Shown here piece by piece: positions 24,159 to 32,888 of a DNA stretch of 64,000 bases. Position 1 is the stretch's first letter, and the number at the start of each line of letters is the position of its first letter. The notes below the pieces were generated by a model, which made no database searches, had not been told where the DNA came from, and saw only the letters and a list, made by a program, of their open reading frames with translations. Source of the DNA: KACC-23026 sp963829575 (lineage in GTDB: Bacteria > Bacillota > Bacilli > Bacillales > Sporolactobacillaceae). The stretch lies in the NCBI GenBank assembly GCA_963829575.1, contig CAWHJF010000016.1:124001-188000 (forward strand), in the 5' to 3' direction. The position numbers and the translations under genes were made by a program.

Positions 24159-26503
24159 GAGAGCACGTCCTCCTTAGTCACCGTACGATTCTCGTTTGCC
24201 TGATTCAACCAAGCTTTTAGATCACTTTTTGACGAATAGACCAACACTTCGTCGACCTCATTTTGGTGCAGACGTTTTTGATAGGTCTTAGACTCCGTTA
24301 AAGGTCTTTTGCTAGGTGTTGCATTCAAGGTCAAAACATCCTTATCTAGTTTAACAAATTCAAGCTCCAAAAACACTTTAAGAATAAAATCAATTTGCGA
24401 AACAGGCCATCCTTTATAAGTTGCCCAGGCCTTTAATTTATTCATAGGGATATTCTGATGCTTATTAAATAAAGCAAAGATCTGTTTAAAATGGTCCCGT
24501 TGCGGTAGCCCTTCACCAAAGAGGTCATGTGACGCCTCAAAGACCGCATAAATCCGATTTGGAAACGGGATCGATGCAAGCAAGCCTTGGAGTTCGGAAA
24601 GCGAACTCGGGACGTCTAAGAAGACCACACTCGAAAGCTTTTGGCCACTTTGCTTTAGATCTTCAAAATAAACGGCACCGCTCGGTTCCAAGTCGAAATG
24701 TTTTAAGGTCTCATTTTGGAAATACACCCAAATCGCGGAAGCATCATAGGTTTGAGTCACCGATTCACGCCAACGGTCATTCCCTCTTAAGTCAAACAAC
24801 TGCCAGTGATCAATTTGGAAATCTTCAATGAAAATTTGGGGTTTCCGGAATCCGTTCCATTCGTTGATCCCGAGTTCCCCCACTACAGATAATGGGACAT
24901 CCATGGACATTTCATGATACAAATGACCGTGTCCAAATGAAATACCATCCAAAACTTCCGAGGAATCCTTTAAAGTCACCTTTAAATGGGCCTTATGGGT
25001 TCCCACTTGCTTCATATCTTGAATTGAAAGCTCTTTTAAACGGAATTTCGGTTTAGGATTTCCAACTCCATAAGGCTCAAGACTCGCTAATTCTTCTATA
25101 ATTGAAACGGTTACTTCTTCTAAATTAAGATCGGCATCGATCTTGAGTTTGGGTGTGAGAAGTTCCTCAGTAAATTGTTGACGCGCATAATGGTTCATGC
25201 GTTCTCTGAGTTCACCAATCGATTCTTGAGGGAGTGAAAGCCCCGCTGCCATTTCATGCCCACCAAAATGGGGTAATACGTCACGACAGGTTGAAAGCGC
25301 CTGAAATAAATCAAACCCTTCAATGCTTCGGGCGGATCCTTTTGCCATTCCGGTTTCAGGATGGATGCTTAACACGAGCGTTGGCCGGTAATACTGTTCC
25401 ACCAACCGAGAGGCCACAATACCGAGAACCCCTTCATGCCAGCCTTCCATAGCGACAATGAGAAAGTCCCGATCGTCTTTAGCCATTCGTTCCACACTGG
25501 CCACAGCTTGTACCGCAATCGATTCTACCAATTTCTTCCGTTCCTCATTCAGTAGATTGACTTCTTCAGCAAGTGCCTCCGCTTCTATTAAGTCGTCACT
25601 CATGAGAAGATCTGCCGACAAAGACGCATGTTTAAGCCGCCCTGCCGCATTAAGCCGAGGTCCAATTTGAAATCCGACCACATCACTGTTAACCGGTTCT
25701 TGTTCGGCATGACCCGCGACCTTCATAAGTGCTTTGAGCCCAGGCTTAGGGTGATGGGACAAAACATATAGCCCTTCTTTAACCAGCCGGCGATTCTCAT
25801 CCACTAAAGGAACTAAATCCGAGATCGTCCCTACTGCCGCTAGGTCCAACAAATGTGTCGGTACCTCGTCCATGAGGGCTTGGACAAGTTTCAACGCGAC
25901 TCCAACACCCGCTAAGCCCTTAAAGGGATAAGCACATCCCGGTTGTTTCGGATTAATGATCGCATAGGCATCTGGCATGTTAGGTGGTGGCTCATGGTGG
26001 TCCGTTATAATATAGTCAATGCCAAGTGATTTGGCCCGTTCTGCAGATGAAACCGCGCTAATCCCCGTATCGACTGTCACAATCAATGAAATGCCTCTGG
26101 CTTTCGCTTGTTCAATAGCCGGAATATTTGGCCCATACCCTTCACGAAAACGATCCGGGATATAGTAGGAAACAGAGGCCCCTAACTCTCTTAACGCTAA
26201 TACTAATAATGAAGTCGATGTCACACCATCCGCATCGTAGTCCCCAAACACTAGAATGTGTTCTTCATTTTCCAATGCAGCAGTGATTCGCTCAACCGCT
26301 TTTTCCATTCCGAGCATAAGAAAAGGATCATAATACGGAATCTGATCCCTATGTAAAAAAGCGTGTGCGTCATCACGCGTATGAAATCCTCGATTATATA
26401 AGAGGTGAGCGACCAATTCTGAGCATTGAACCTCTGAAACCAATGTTTGCACCGACTCAGGATGACGCTCTGTGATCTTCCATGCTTTTTTAGATCTTAA
26501 CAT
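24155..26503 (-). CDS. recJ: Single-stranded-DNA-specific exonuclease RecJ
   Basis: 5'-3' ssDNA exonuclease in recombination and repair, 782 residues. DHH phosphoesterase motifs: VFGDYDADGVTS (about residues 85-96), VDTGIS, DHHEPPPNMPDA, and the DHHA1 part with GGHEMAAGLSLP near 410-420. An OB-fold follows, then a Bacilli-type C-terminal domain of about 200 residues. The start ATG 26503 has AAGGGGGAG upstream. It lies below the lapA-type gene and overlaps apt by 4 bases. All metal-binding motifs are present. Confidence 0.96.
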   Translation of the reverse strand: MLRSKKAWKITERHPESVQTLVSEVQCSELVAHLLYNRGFHTRDDAHAFLHRDQIPYYDPFLMLGMEKAVERITAALENEEHILVFGDYDADGVTSTSLLVLALRELGASVSYYIPDRFREGYGPNIPAIEQAKARGISLIVTVDTGISAVSSAERAKSLGIDYIITDHHEPPPNMPDAYAIINPKQPGCAYPFKGLAGVGVALKLVQALMDEVPTHLLDLAAVGTISDLVPLVDENRRLVKEGLYVLSHHPKPGLKALMKVAGHAEQEPVNSDVVGFQIGPRLNAAGRLKHASLSADLLMSDDLIEAEALAEEVNLLNEERKKLVESIAVQAVASVERMAKDDRDFLIVAMEGWHEGVLGIVASRLVEQYYRPTLVLSIHPETGMAKGSARSIEGFDLFQALSTCRDVLPHFGGHEMAAGLSLPQESIGELRERMNHYARQQFTEELLTPKLKIDADLNLEEVTVSIIEELASLEPYGVGNPKPKFRLKELSIQDMKQVGTHKAHLKVTLKDSSEVLDGISFGHGHLYHEMSMDVPLSVVGELGINEWNGFRKPQIFIEDFQIDHWQLFDLRGNDRWRESVTQTYDASAIWVYFQNETLKHFDLEPSGAVYFEDLKQSGQKLSSVVFLDVPSSLSELQGLLASIPFPNRIYAVFEASHDLFGEGLPQRDHFKQIFALFNKHQNIPMNKLKAWATYKGWPVSQIDFILKVFLELEFVKLDKDVLTLNATPSKRPLTESKTYQKRLHQNEVDEVLVYSSKSDLKAWLNQANENRTVTKEDVLS

Positions 26504-26604
26504 TCGGTTCTCCCCCTTAACGTGACAATTATACTAGAGGGAAACTCGACAGGCAAAGTTTAATTTTGTCAATTTCCCCACAAATAGTGGGTTGCAAGGT
26601 AAGC

Positions 26605-26967
26605 TCATTGGTGGTGGGAATCCTTTTCCTCTTCTTTTCTATCTTGTAATGAAAGAGAATCTTCTTCAACGGCTTCTCTTGAAGACGCTTCTTCATTCAC
26701 TTTATAGGTCTCAATTTGTTTTTCAGATTCAGCCCCTTGTTTCTTCAGCCGTCGTACTTCTCTTTGAAGCCGAAACACTCTGAAGATCCCGATGCTTCCG
26801 ACAATCAAAGCACCCATTAGCACCGAACCTAAAATGACCAGAATTAACGGCCATTCCGCATGACCAAAAAGATAGTTTACTGTTACGGGATTGACATTTA
26901 TAACTGAAAAAATAGCGATAATCAAAGCAAAAATCAAAGCAAATAATAATCCCCATTGTCCTTTCAT
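26605..26967 (-). CDS. LapA/DUF1049 family membrane protein (YrvD-type)
   Basis: Membrane protein of 120 residues with two transmembrane helices (about 5-28 and 39-63) and the motif INVNPVTVNYLFG between them, typical of the LapA (DUF1049) family linked to lipopolysaccharide assembly in Gram-negatives and of unknown role in Bacillus. The C-terminal half is a charged, likely cytoplasmic coiled coil rich in Glu and Lys. ATG 26967 has GAGGTGAT upstream; an earlier start at 26985 is less likely. Same neighbour of recJ as yrvD in B. subtilis. Confidence 0.83.
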   Translation of the reverse strand: MKGQWGLLFALIFALIIAIFSVINVNPVTVNYLFGHAEWPLILVILGSVLMGALIVGSIGIFRVFRLQREVRRLKKQGAESEKQIETYKVNEEASSREAVEEDSLSLQDRKEEEKDSHHQ

Positions 26968-27131
26968 ACAATCACCTCTTTGCAAAATTTTAATACTTTA
27001 TCTTGTTCACTTTACACTTAAAACCTTACAGTTCGGTTCCCCTTTTCTCTATTGTCTCTAATTGTCGAAGGAAATTGCAAGCAAAAGAGACAGAAAAAGC
27101 ACACTTAGCAGGTTCTCCCCAAAAAGTAAGG

Positions 27132-27164
27132 GTCAGGCCCCATTTAAATAAGGGGGTCTGACCC
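27132..27164 (-). terminator. Intrinsic terminator after secF
   Basis: An 11-bp stem with one mismatch (GGTCAG-A-CCCC with GGGG-C-CTGACC) and an A/T-rich loop, followed on the minus strand by CTTACTTTTT. It lies 13 bases below the secF stop. Confidence 0.65.
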
Positions 27165-27176
27165 ATTTTATAAACC

Positions 27177-28100
27177 TTAAGATTGAGTAGATGGCGCAGG
27201 GCGCTTTTCGCTTCGTTGAAGCCATTTTATTTTCATAATTGCCCACAAGGGGGATGCGATGAAAATGGATGAATAGGCCCCTGAAATCAAACCGATTAAG
27301 AGTGCAATGGTAAATGTGCGAATCGATGGTCCACCAAAAATTAAGAGTGCCAATGTCGCAACGAGAACTGTGAACACCGTGCTGACCGATCGAACAAATG
27401 TTTGTTGAATACTTTTGTTCACAATCGCAGCAAGATCTCCAAACGTCCGAATTTTCTTCTTATTAATTCTCATATTTTCTCGAATACGATCAAAGGTGAC
27501 GATCGTATCGTTGATCGAATACCCGACAATTGTTAGTACGGCTGCGATAAACACAATATTGACCTCGATATGAAGCAAGCTGAAAACCGAGATGATGATA
27601 AATGCATCATGTAACAACGCAATAATGGCCGCCAATCCTTGTAAAAATTCAAAGCGTATCCAGACGTAGACAATGATGCAAAGCGATGAAATCAGCACTG
27701 CCCAGAAGGCATTTTTGGCGAGCTCCCGTCCAACTTGTGGGGACACCGCGCTAACGTTGACATTAGCTGGCGAAACTCCGAATTTTTGTTTCAGAATGCT
27801 CTTTACCTTTGCGACGTCATCTTGATTTAACTGTGTTTTAATTCGAATACTTGCAATGGTGTTATGGGCAGACAAGACCGGCTCTTCTGTTTGGAACCCT
27901 TCATTTTGAAGCGATGATTGAAACGTATCAATGTTAATGCTGTGAGAAGCTTTCATGTCAATCCGCGTTCCCTGAGTAAAATCAATCCCTAAATTCATTC
28001 CAAAAAAGATTAGGACGATGATCCCGGCAATGGTAATGACACCCGACAATATAAAGAACTTGGTCCGTTGTTTGATAAAGTCAAAAGTCTTATAGTTCAC
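27177..28100 (-). CDS. secF: Protein translocase subunit SecF
   Basis: Accessory subunit of the Sec translocon that uses the proton gradient to aid late export steps. About 307 residues with six membrane helices: one at 12-31, a periplasmic-type domain of about 90 residues, then five helices. The SecF signature TIVGYSINDTIVTFDRIREN is present. GTG 28100 has AAGGATG at 8 bases; ATG 28109 sits directly on that site, so the GTG is preferred. It overlaps the end of secD. In B. subtilis SecD and SecF are one fused protein; here they are separate. Confidence 0.93.
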   Translation of the reverse strand: MNYKTFDFIKQRTKFFILSGVITIAGIIVLIFFGMNLGIDFTQGTRIDMKASHSINIDTFQSSLQNEGFQTEEPVLSAHNTIASIRIKTQLNQDDVAKVKSILKQKFGVSPANVNVSAVSPQVGRELAKNAFWAVLISSLCIIVYVWIRFEFLQGLAAIIALLHDAFIIISVFSLLHIEVNIVFIAAVLTIVGYSINDTIVTFDRIRENMRINKKKIRTFGDLAAIVNKSIQQTFVRSVSTVFTVLVATLALLIFGGPSIRTFTIALLIGLISGAYSSIFIASPLWAIMKIKWLQRSEKRPAPSTQS

Positions 28101-29403
28101 TGATCTCATCCTTTTTTACACCGAAAAGGCCTGGCTTTTTATCGAGCGCTCGACTGCCCACCCAGAGGCTTAGCAACCATCTGGCAAAAAATACGGCAGT
28201 AATAAAGCTGACAATGATGCTGACGATCAACATGACCGCAAATCCTTTGACATCGCTTGTCCCATAAATAAACATGACAATCCCTGCGATAATGGTTGTT
28301 AAGTTGGAGTCCAAGATCGTGGCAAAGGAACGACGATTTCCTGCTCGGAAAGCAGAAAGGGTCGATTTTCCGGATCGTAACTCATCCTTGATTCTCTCGA
28401 GCGTTATGATATTGGCATCGACGGCCATCCCGACCCCGAGGATCAGAGCGGCAATTCCAGGCAGAGTTAATACCGCCGCCATTCCAACAAACACAACCAT
28501 AACCAAATAGATATACGCAATTAAAGTAATCACGGCAATAAATCCACCAAAACGGTAGAACAAAAGCATGAACAAGAAAATTACCGCAATACCGATGATC
28601 CCTGCAACAAGGGTTTTCATCATCGCATACTGCCCGAATTGCGCCCCAACAGAGGTCGAGTAAATTTCCTTCATTTTAACTGGCAGCGCACCTGCATTAA
28701 GTAAATTCGCTAAATCTTGAGCTTCTTTAAGTGTGAAGCTCCCACTAATTTGGACATTGGAAGAATCAATTTCACTGTGGACAGCAGGAGCAGAAATGTA
28801 AGCGGGTTTGCCCCCCGTGGTGACTTTGTCAGATTCTTTTTTGTAAGTATCCCCCGGCTTCTTGTCCAGCCAAATGACAAGCAAATTGTTAGGCGGGGTC
28901 ATCGCCGCAATTTTCTTCGTCACGTTGCCAAATTTACTGGCACTTTTAAGCTTTAATGTCACGATTGGATCCTTAGTATTTGGGTCAAATTCAACCTTAG
29001 CTTTACCCGGAACAAGGTCGGAACCATCCAACATGACATTGTCATTCACATCGCGGAATGTGAGGTGGGCTGTTGTTGAAAGCATTTTTCGAGCTTCGCT
29101 TTGATTCGTGACGCCTGCTAATTGAACCCGAATTCGATTGCCGCTTTCAATGGAGACGCGCGGTTCACTCACCCCTAACGAGTTAATCCTTCTCATAATG
29201 GCAGAAACCGTATCACTCATTGTTTGTTTTGTGATCTTGTCACCAGCTTTGAGTGGTTCCACTTGATAGAGAACCTCAAAACCTCCTTTAAGATCTAGAC
29301 CAAGCTTTACATTATTCATAATCATCTTAGCCGTTCCGCCGATTAGGCCAAGCAAAAGAACGAGTATGATAAAGAAGGTCACAAGCCTCCCCTTTTTAAC
29401 CAT
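28090..29403 (-). CDS. secD: Protein translocase subunit SecD
   Basis: Partner of SecF, 437 residues. The first membrane helix is at 8-28, then the P1 region with the motif LGLDLKGGFEVLYQV near 34-48, a smaller external domain than the Gram-negative form, and a C-terminal block of five helices with LGVGMAVDANIITLERIKDEL, which holds the conserved Asp of the proton path. The end (LFGVKKDEISEL) overlaps the start of secF, so translation should be coupled. ATG 29403 is the start; a promoter lies 110 bases upstream. Confidence 0.95.
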   Translation of the reverse strand: MVKKGRLVTFFIILVLLLGLIGGTAKMIMNNVKLGLDLKGGFEVLYQVEPLKAGDKITKQTMSDTVSAIMRRINSLGVSEPRVSIESGNRIRVQLAGVTNQSEARKMLSTTAHLTFRDVNDNVMLDGSDLVPGKAKVEFDPNTKDPIVTLKLKSASKFGNVTKKIAAMTPPNNLLVIWLDKKPGDTYKKESDKVTTGGKPAYISAPAVHSEIDSSNVQISGSFTLKEAQDLANLLNAGALPVKMKEIYSTSVGAQFGQYAMMKTLVAGIIGIAVIFLFMLLFYRFGGFIAVITLIAYIYLVMVVFVGMAAVLTLPGIAALILGVGMAVDANIITLERIKDELRSGKSTLSAFRAGNRRSFATILDSNLTTIIAGIVMFIYGTSDVKGFAVMLIVSIIVSFITAVFFARWLLSLWVGSRALDKKPGLFGVKKDEISEL

Positions 29404-29511
29404 AACGTTGTACTCCCTTCAGATGCATTCTATCAAAATTAAAATTATCTATTTGAAAAGGAATAAGTCCCTATCCTCCCAATGAACACGAGCTTTTTTC
29501 ACAATATCCCT

Positions 29512-29541
29512 ATTATAGCGAGTTCTTTTTTTCACTGTCAA
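29512..29541 (-). promoter_or_regulatory. Sigma-A promoter of secD-secF
   Basis: TTGACA (29541-29536) and TATAAT (29517-29512), both perfect, with 18-base spacing, in the 236-base space between comN and secD. Confidence 0.8.
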
Positions 29542-29639
29542 TTTAAGTTTGAAAGCTCTTTCTGTAAAAGGAATCATTTTGGGGCATGCGTGCAAGTGCC
29601 ACTTCTTACAAAACTCAGTAAAAAGGGAGGCAACCCAAT

Positions 29640-29933
29640 TCACGATTGCTCCCTAAAAACCTCAAGATCTAGACCACGAAACATCTCTAATCTAATTTTA
29701 TTCATGTAATCATTTACTGATAAACGCATGATAAAATTCACAGCTTCATGAAGATACACTTCATTTATTCGTTTCTTTTTCATTTTTTCTAGTGTGAATG
29801 TCCAAAGCTCGTCCATCGTGATATGTTCTAAACCAAGCAATTGAAACTCTTCTAACTTACTTGTTAAAAAAGGACTGAGTTGCTTCCGAATCGAGCCAAG
29901 GTCCTCTATCTTCATTCTTTCGTCCAAGAACAT
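29640..29933 (-). CDS. comN: ComN-type post-transcriptional regulator (YrzD)
   Basis: Small helical protein of 97 residues matching the ComN/YrzD family, which in B. subtilis affects comE mRNA level and sits between spoVB and secDF, as here. It has no membrane segment. The conserved stretch ITMDELWTFTLEKMKKKR is followed by LHEAVNFIMRLSVNDYMNKIRLE. ATG 29933 has AGGAG only 3 bases away; a TTG two codons later has better spacing and could be the real start. The stop overlaps a GTGA sequence. Confidence 0.8.
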   Translation of the reverse strand: MFLDERMKIEDLGSIRKQLSPFLTSKLEEFQLLGLEHITMDELWTFTLEKMKKKRINEVYLHEAVNFIMRLSVNDYMNKIRLEMFRGLDLEVFREQS

Positions 29934-30228
29934 CCACTCCTATATAACTGTAGAAAGACATCTTTTTTCTAATCATATCATAATTTGGCAAAACGTGAAC
30001 CCTATGATTTTAATTCTCAAAAAGCATAGAAAAGCACCCACACGTAGAGTTTTCCGCACTTCTCATTAGATCGCCTTATTCATTAATTTTCTGAGACTTG
30101 TCATGCTTGTTCCCTTTCGAGGCATATAAATGAATAAGAGCTTGTTCGAATAATGTCAGAAGATTGCCCAATAAGACAAACCAAAATTGAGATCAATCAA
30201 CCCAGAATATAAAAGGTAGGGGAAGACA
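29934..30228. other. Divergent comN-spoVB intergenic region (295 bases)
   Basis: A/T-rich region between divergent comN and spoVB. It must hold promoters for both. I see no perfect sigma-A hexamer pair and no confident sigma-E box for spoVB, and no small gene or hairpin that I can support. Confidence 0.4.
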
Positions 30229-31782
30229 TTGGCTAAAGAATCGTTTCTTAGAGGAACTTTTATATTAATTATTGCTGGCATGATTACCAAGATCCTTGGC
30301 GTTATAAATAAGATTGTGCTCGCCCGTATGATTGGCGATGAGGGCGTGGGATTATACATGATGGCGTACCCCACGCTCATTCTCGTCGTTGCCCTCACTC
30401 AGTTAGGGCTTCCGGTTGCCATCTCAAAACTCGTCGCAGAAGCAAATGCCTACAATGATCGAAAAAAAATCAAACGGATTTTGACCGTCTCTTTTACAAT
30501 CGTTGGTATCCTTAGCGTTCTATTCACCATCGCGTTAATGGTAATCGCGCCGCTTACTTCTCACATCCTTTTTACCGATGAACGGACGCTCTACCCGCTA
30601 CTCGCTATTGCACCAATTGTGCCAATCGTTGGCATTGCCTCAGTACTTCGCGGGTATTTCCAAGGCATTCAAAACATGTCACCATATGCCTATTCTCAAG
30701 TGATTGAGCAAGTGGTTCGAATTTCGTTGGTTTATGTTCTTGCACAAGCGCTTCTTCCTTATGGAATTGAATATGGAGCAGCAGGCGCAATGGTCGCAGG
30801 TGTCATTGGAGAAGGTGTGTCATTGGTGTACATGATCTTTATGTTCAAAGCGAGAAAGCGCGTCCCCATTCGCAAACGTTTCTGGAGCTTTTTAAACGGG
30901 GGACGCGCCACCTTTCGCCAACTGATGAGCATTGCCCTTCCCACCACGGGAAGCCGTTTGATCGGGTCGTTTACCTATTTTCTTGAGCCGATCGTCATCG
31001 CACAAAGCTTAGCACTGGCAGGTGTGGCGACTGCAGTTGCGACCAAGCAATATGGCGAAATTGCAGGGTATGCGATCCCTTTATTAACTTTGCCAACGTT
31101 CATTACCCACTCGTTACACGTGAATCTTGTTCCAACTATCAGTGAAGCCCAAGCTCGAAACCGAGTGGATATCATTCATTATCGAATTAACCAGGCGCTT
31201 AAAATCGCATTAGTCGCAGGTGGCCTCTCACTCATCATTTCGTTCGTTTTTGCCCGACAAATCATGACGCTTATGTACCACTCACCGAACTCTGCCGTTT
31301 ATGTCTATTTGATGGCACCTTTTTTCCTCTTCTTCTATTTCCAAGGCCCATTAGCCGCGGTCCTTCAGGCACTTGATCTCGCAAAAGCCGCCATGGTGAA
31401 CAGTTTTATCGGCGCAGCCGTTAAAATTTTAACCATTTTTGTATTAGGGTCTCGTGCTGAGTTTGGGATTGCAGGGGCAGCCATGGGCTATTCTGTAGGC
31501 GTGGTTTTAGTGACCTTGTTGCACTTCTTCTCGGTTGTAAAGTACATCGGCTTTTCAATCAATATCCGAGATTACATAAAAGGAGGCGCCGTCATTTTGT
31601 TGACCAGCCTCTTTGCAATCTATTGCAATCATCACGTTTTCTTATCTTATGGGATGCTTTCCCGAACCTGCATCCTTATTTTAATGGTCTTGGTGTTCTA
31701 CACTGTCTTCGTCTTCCTATTCCGGTTGATCCGAAAAGAAGAATTGGTAAACTTTCCAATTATAGGAAAATGGGTTCAGTAA
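30229..31782 (+). CDS. spoVB: Stage V sporulation protein B (MurJ/MATE-like flippase)
   Basis: Polytopic membrane protein of 517 residues with about 14 helices, in the MOP/polysaccharide-transport superfamily. In B. subtilis SpoVB is needed for spore cortex synthesis, probably moving lipid II in the mother cell membrane. The N-terminus has LILIIAGMITKILGVINKIVLAR, and a conserved MSPYAYSQVIEQVVRI lies near residue 145. TTG 30229 has AGGGG at 6 bases. It is transcribed alone on the plus strand and ends before a terminator at 31959. Confidence 0.93.
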   Translation: MAKESFLRGTFILIIAGMITKILGVINKIVLARMIGDEGVGLYMMAYPTLILVVALTQLGLPVAISKLVAEANAYNDRKKIKRILTVSFTIVGILSVLFTIALMVIAPLTSHILFTDERTLYPLLAIAPIVPIVGIASVLRGYFQGIQNMSPYAYSQVIEQVVRISLVYVLAQALLPYGIEYGAAGAMVAGVIGEGVSLVYMIFMFKARKRVPIRKRFWSFLNGGRATFRQLMSIALPTTGSRLIGSFTYFLEPIVIAQSLALAGVATAVATKQYGEIAGYAIPLLTLPTFITHSLHVNLVPTISEAQARNRVDIIHYRINQALKIALVAGGLSLIISFVFARQIMTLMYHSPNSAVYVYLMAPFFLFFYFQGPLAAVLQALDLAKAAMVNSFIGAAVKILTIFVLGSRAEFGIAGAAMGYSVGVVLVTLLHFFSVVKYIGFSINIRDYIKGGAVILLTSLFAIYCNHHVFLSYGMLSRTCILILMVLVFYTVFVFLFRLIRKEELVNFPIIGKWVQ

Positions 31783-31958
31783 CTGAAGATATAAACGTAG
31801 TTATCAGATAATATAATAAATCCAACGACAATACGCGACGTTCTGAACACAACACATCTTGAGTATTCATCAACGCCGCTTACTCAAGAAGCGTAACCTA
31901 GAGGCCTGTACGAGAAGCAAGCGAGTCTATGTTCACACAAATAAATTAATCAAATCAA

Positions 31959-31988
31959 AGGGAGCTGATTGCTAACAACCAGCTCTCT
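31959..31988. terminator. Bidirectional terminator between spoVB and the DUF421 gene
   Basis: A 9-bp stem (31959-31967 with 31980-31988, one wobble), a 12-base loop, a T6 run on the plus side, and TTTGATTTGATT on the minus side. Confidence 0.75.
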
Positions 31989-31991
31989 TTT

Positions 31992-32669
31992 TTATTGCGT
32001 TACATTTTTCTCATCGATAAAAAAGGAGCCATTTTGATCCAAAATACAAACCGAAATCTTTTTTATCTCCTTAAATCCTATTTTCTTGAGCTCACGTCGC
32101 AGCCAAAATGGGTTTTGACCAATGGCTTCTAAGCTTTCGTCTTGGATCACACCATCTAAAATCAACGGAAGTGGGAGTGGTTCTAAATCAAATTCCAATT
32201 TAGATTCCGGTTGTTCTTCTTTCTCATCTTCTTTTTTCAAAATAGAAAGCTTTCCATCAGTTTCTAAAAAAGCAAACTCCACATCCGCGACGTTTCGAAT
32301 ATTTTGTTCCCTAAGTTGCATTAAAAGGTCATCCAAGTTATAGCGTTGCTTTTTCATTTCCGCTTCATCAATTTCACCATTTTTAATAATGGTTGAAGGC
32401 TTCCCATCAATTAGACGGCGAATCGTACCACTTTTTAAAGAAAACCAAGCGAGAAGCACCTGTATAACAAGTAAGATCGCGATCGGAGTAATGGTTCGAG
32501 TCATCGGATCATTAGGTTGCTCTATGGCAAGCACACAAAGTTCGGCAATCATAATGTTCACGACAAAGTCAACCACACTTAACTGGCCGATTTCTCGCTT
32601 ACCCATGAGTCGAAAGGTCAAAAGAATCACGACGTAGAGAAAAATCGTACGAACGATCATCGTCTCCAA
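31992..32669 (-). CDS. DUF421 family membrane protein (YrbG/YetF-type)
   Basis: 225 residues: three N-terminal membrane helices (about 5-24, 34-52, 60-78) with the family motif FRLMGKREIGQLSVVDFVV, then a cytoplasmic YetF-type alpha/beta domain. An acidic insertion (LKKEDEKEEQPESKLEFD) lies in the middle. B. subtilis YrbG sits at the same place next to spoVB. YetF-type proteins are spore or membrane proteins; SpoVA-linked DUF421 members occur in germination operons, but no such link is visible here. TTG 32669 has AAAGGAGGG upstream. Confidence 0.85.
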   Translation of the reverse strand: METMIVRTIFLYVVILLTFRLMGKREIGQLSVVDFVVNIMIAELCVLAIEQPNDPMTRTITPIAILLVIQVLLAWFSLKSGTIRRLIDGKPSTIIKNGEIDEAEMKKQRYNLDDLLMQLREQNIRNVADVEFAFLETDGKLSILKKEDEKEEQPESKLEFDLEPLPLPLILDGVIQDESLEAIGQNPFWLRRELKKIGFKEIKKISVCILDQNGSFFIDEKNVTQ

Positions 32670-32801
32670 GCGATTGCCCTCCTTTCACCTCTTTTTTAGT
32701 ATGGACTAAAAAAGCCGAATCATGAGAGGCAAAAAAAGCAAGGGGACGGATCCACTGATCCAGAATAAATAAGCCTTAACCTAACGTCTGTCGCCCATTA
32801 G

Positions 32802-32837
32802 AAAATCCCCTTTTAGCCTACGCTAAAAAGGGATTTT
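32802..32837 (-). terminator. Intrinsic terminator after the ArsB/NhaD-type gene
   Basis: A 16-base stem with one mismatch (32802-32817 with 32822-32837), a tetraloop, and A- and T-rich flanks on both sides. It lies 50 bases below the transporter stop. Confidence 0.75.
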
Positions 32838-32888
32838 TACTCTGTTAGCGATTCCGATTGTTTAAAATTCATTGAACTGGATCTGGAA

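Noticed and set aside
29449..29643. 64-codon minus-strand frame between comN and secD with GTGA overlap to the comN stop
   Set aside because: It has no hydrophobic segment as expected of a secretion-monitoring arrest peptide, and the perfect secD promoter lies inside it; treated as intergenic.
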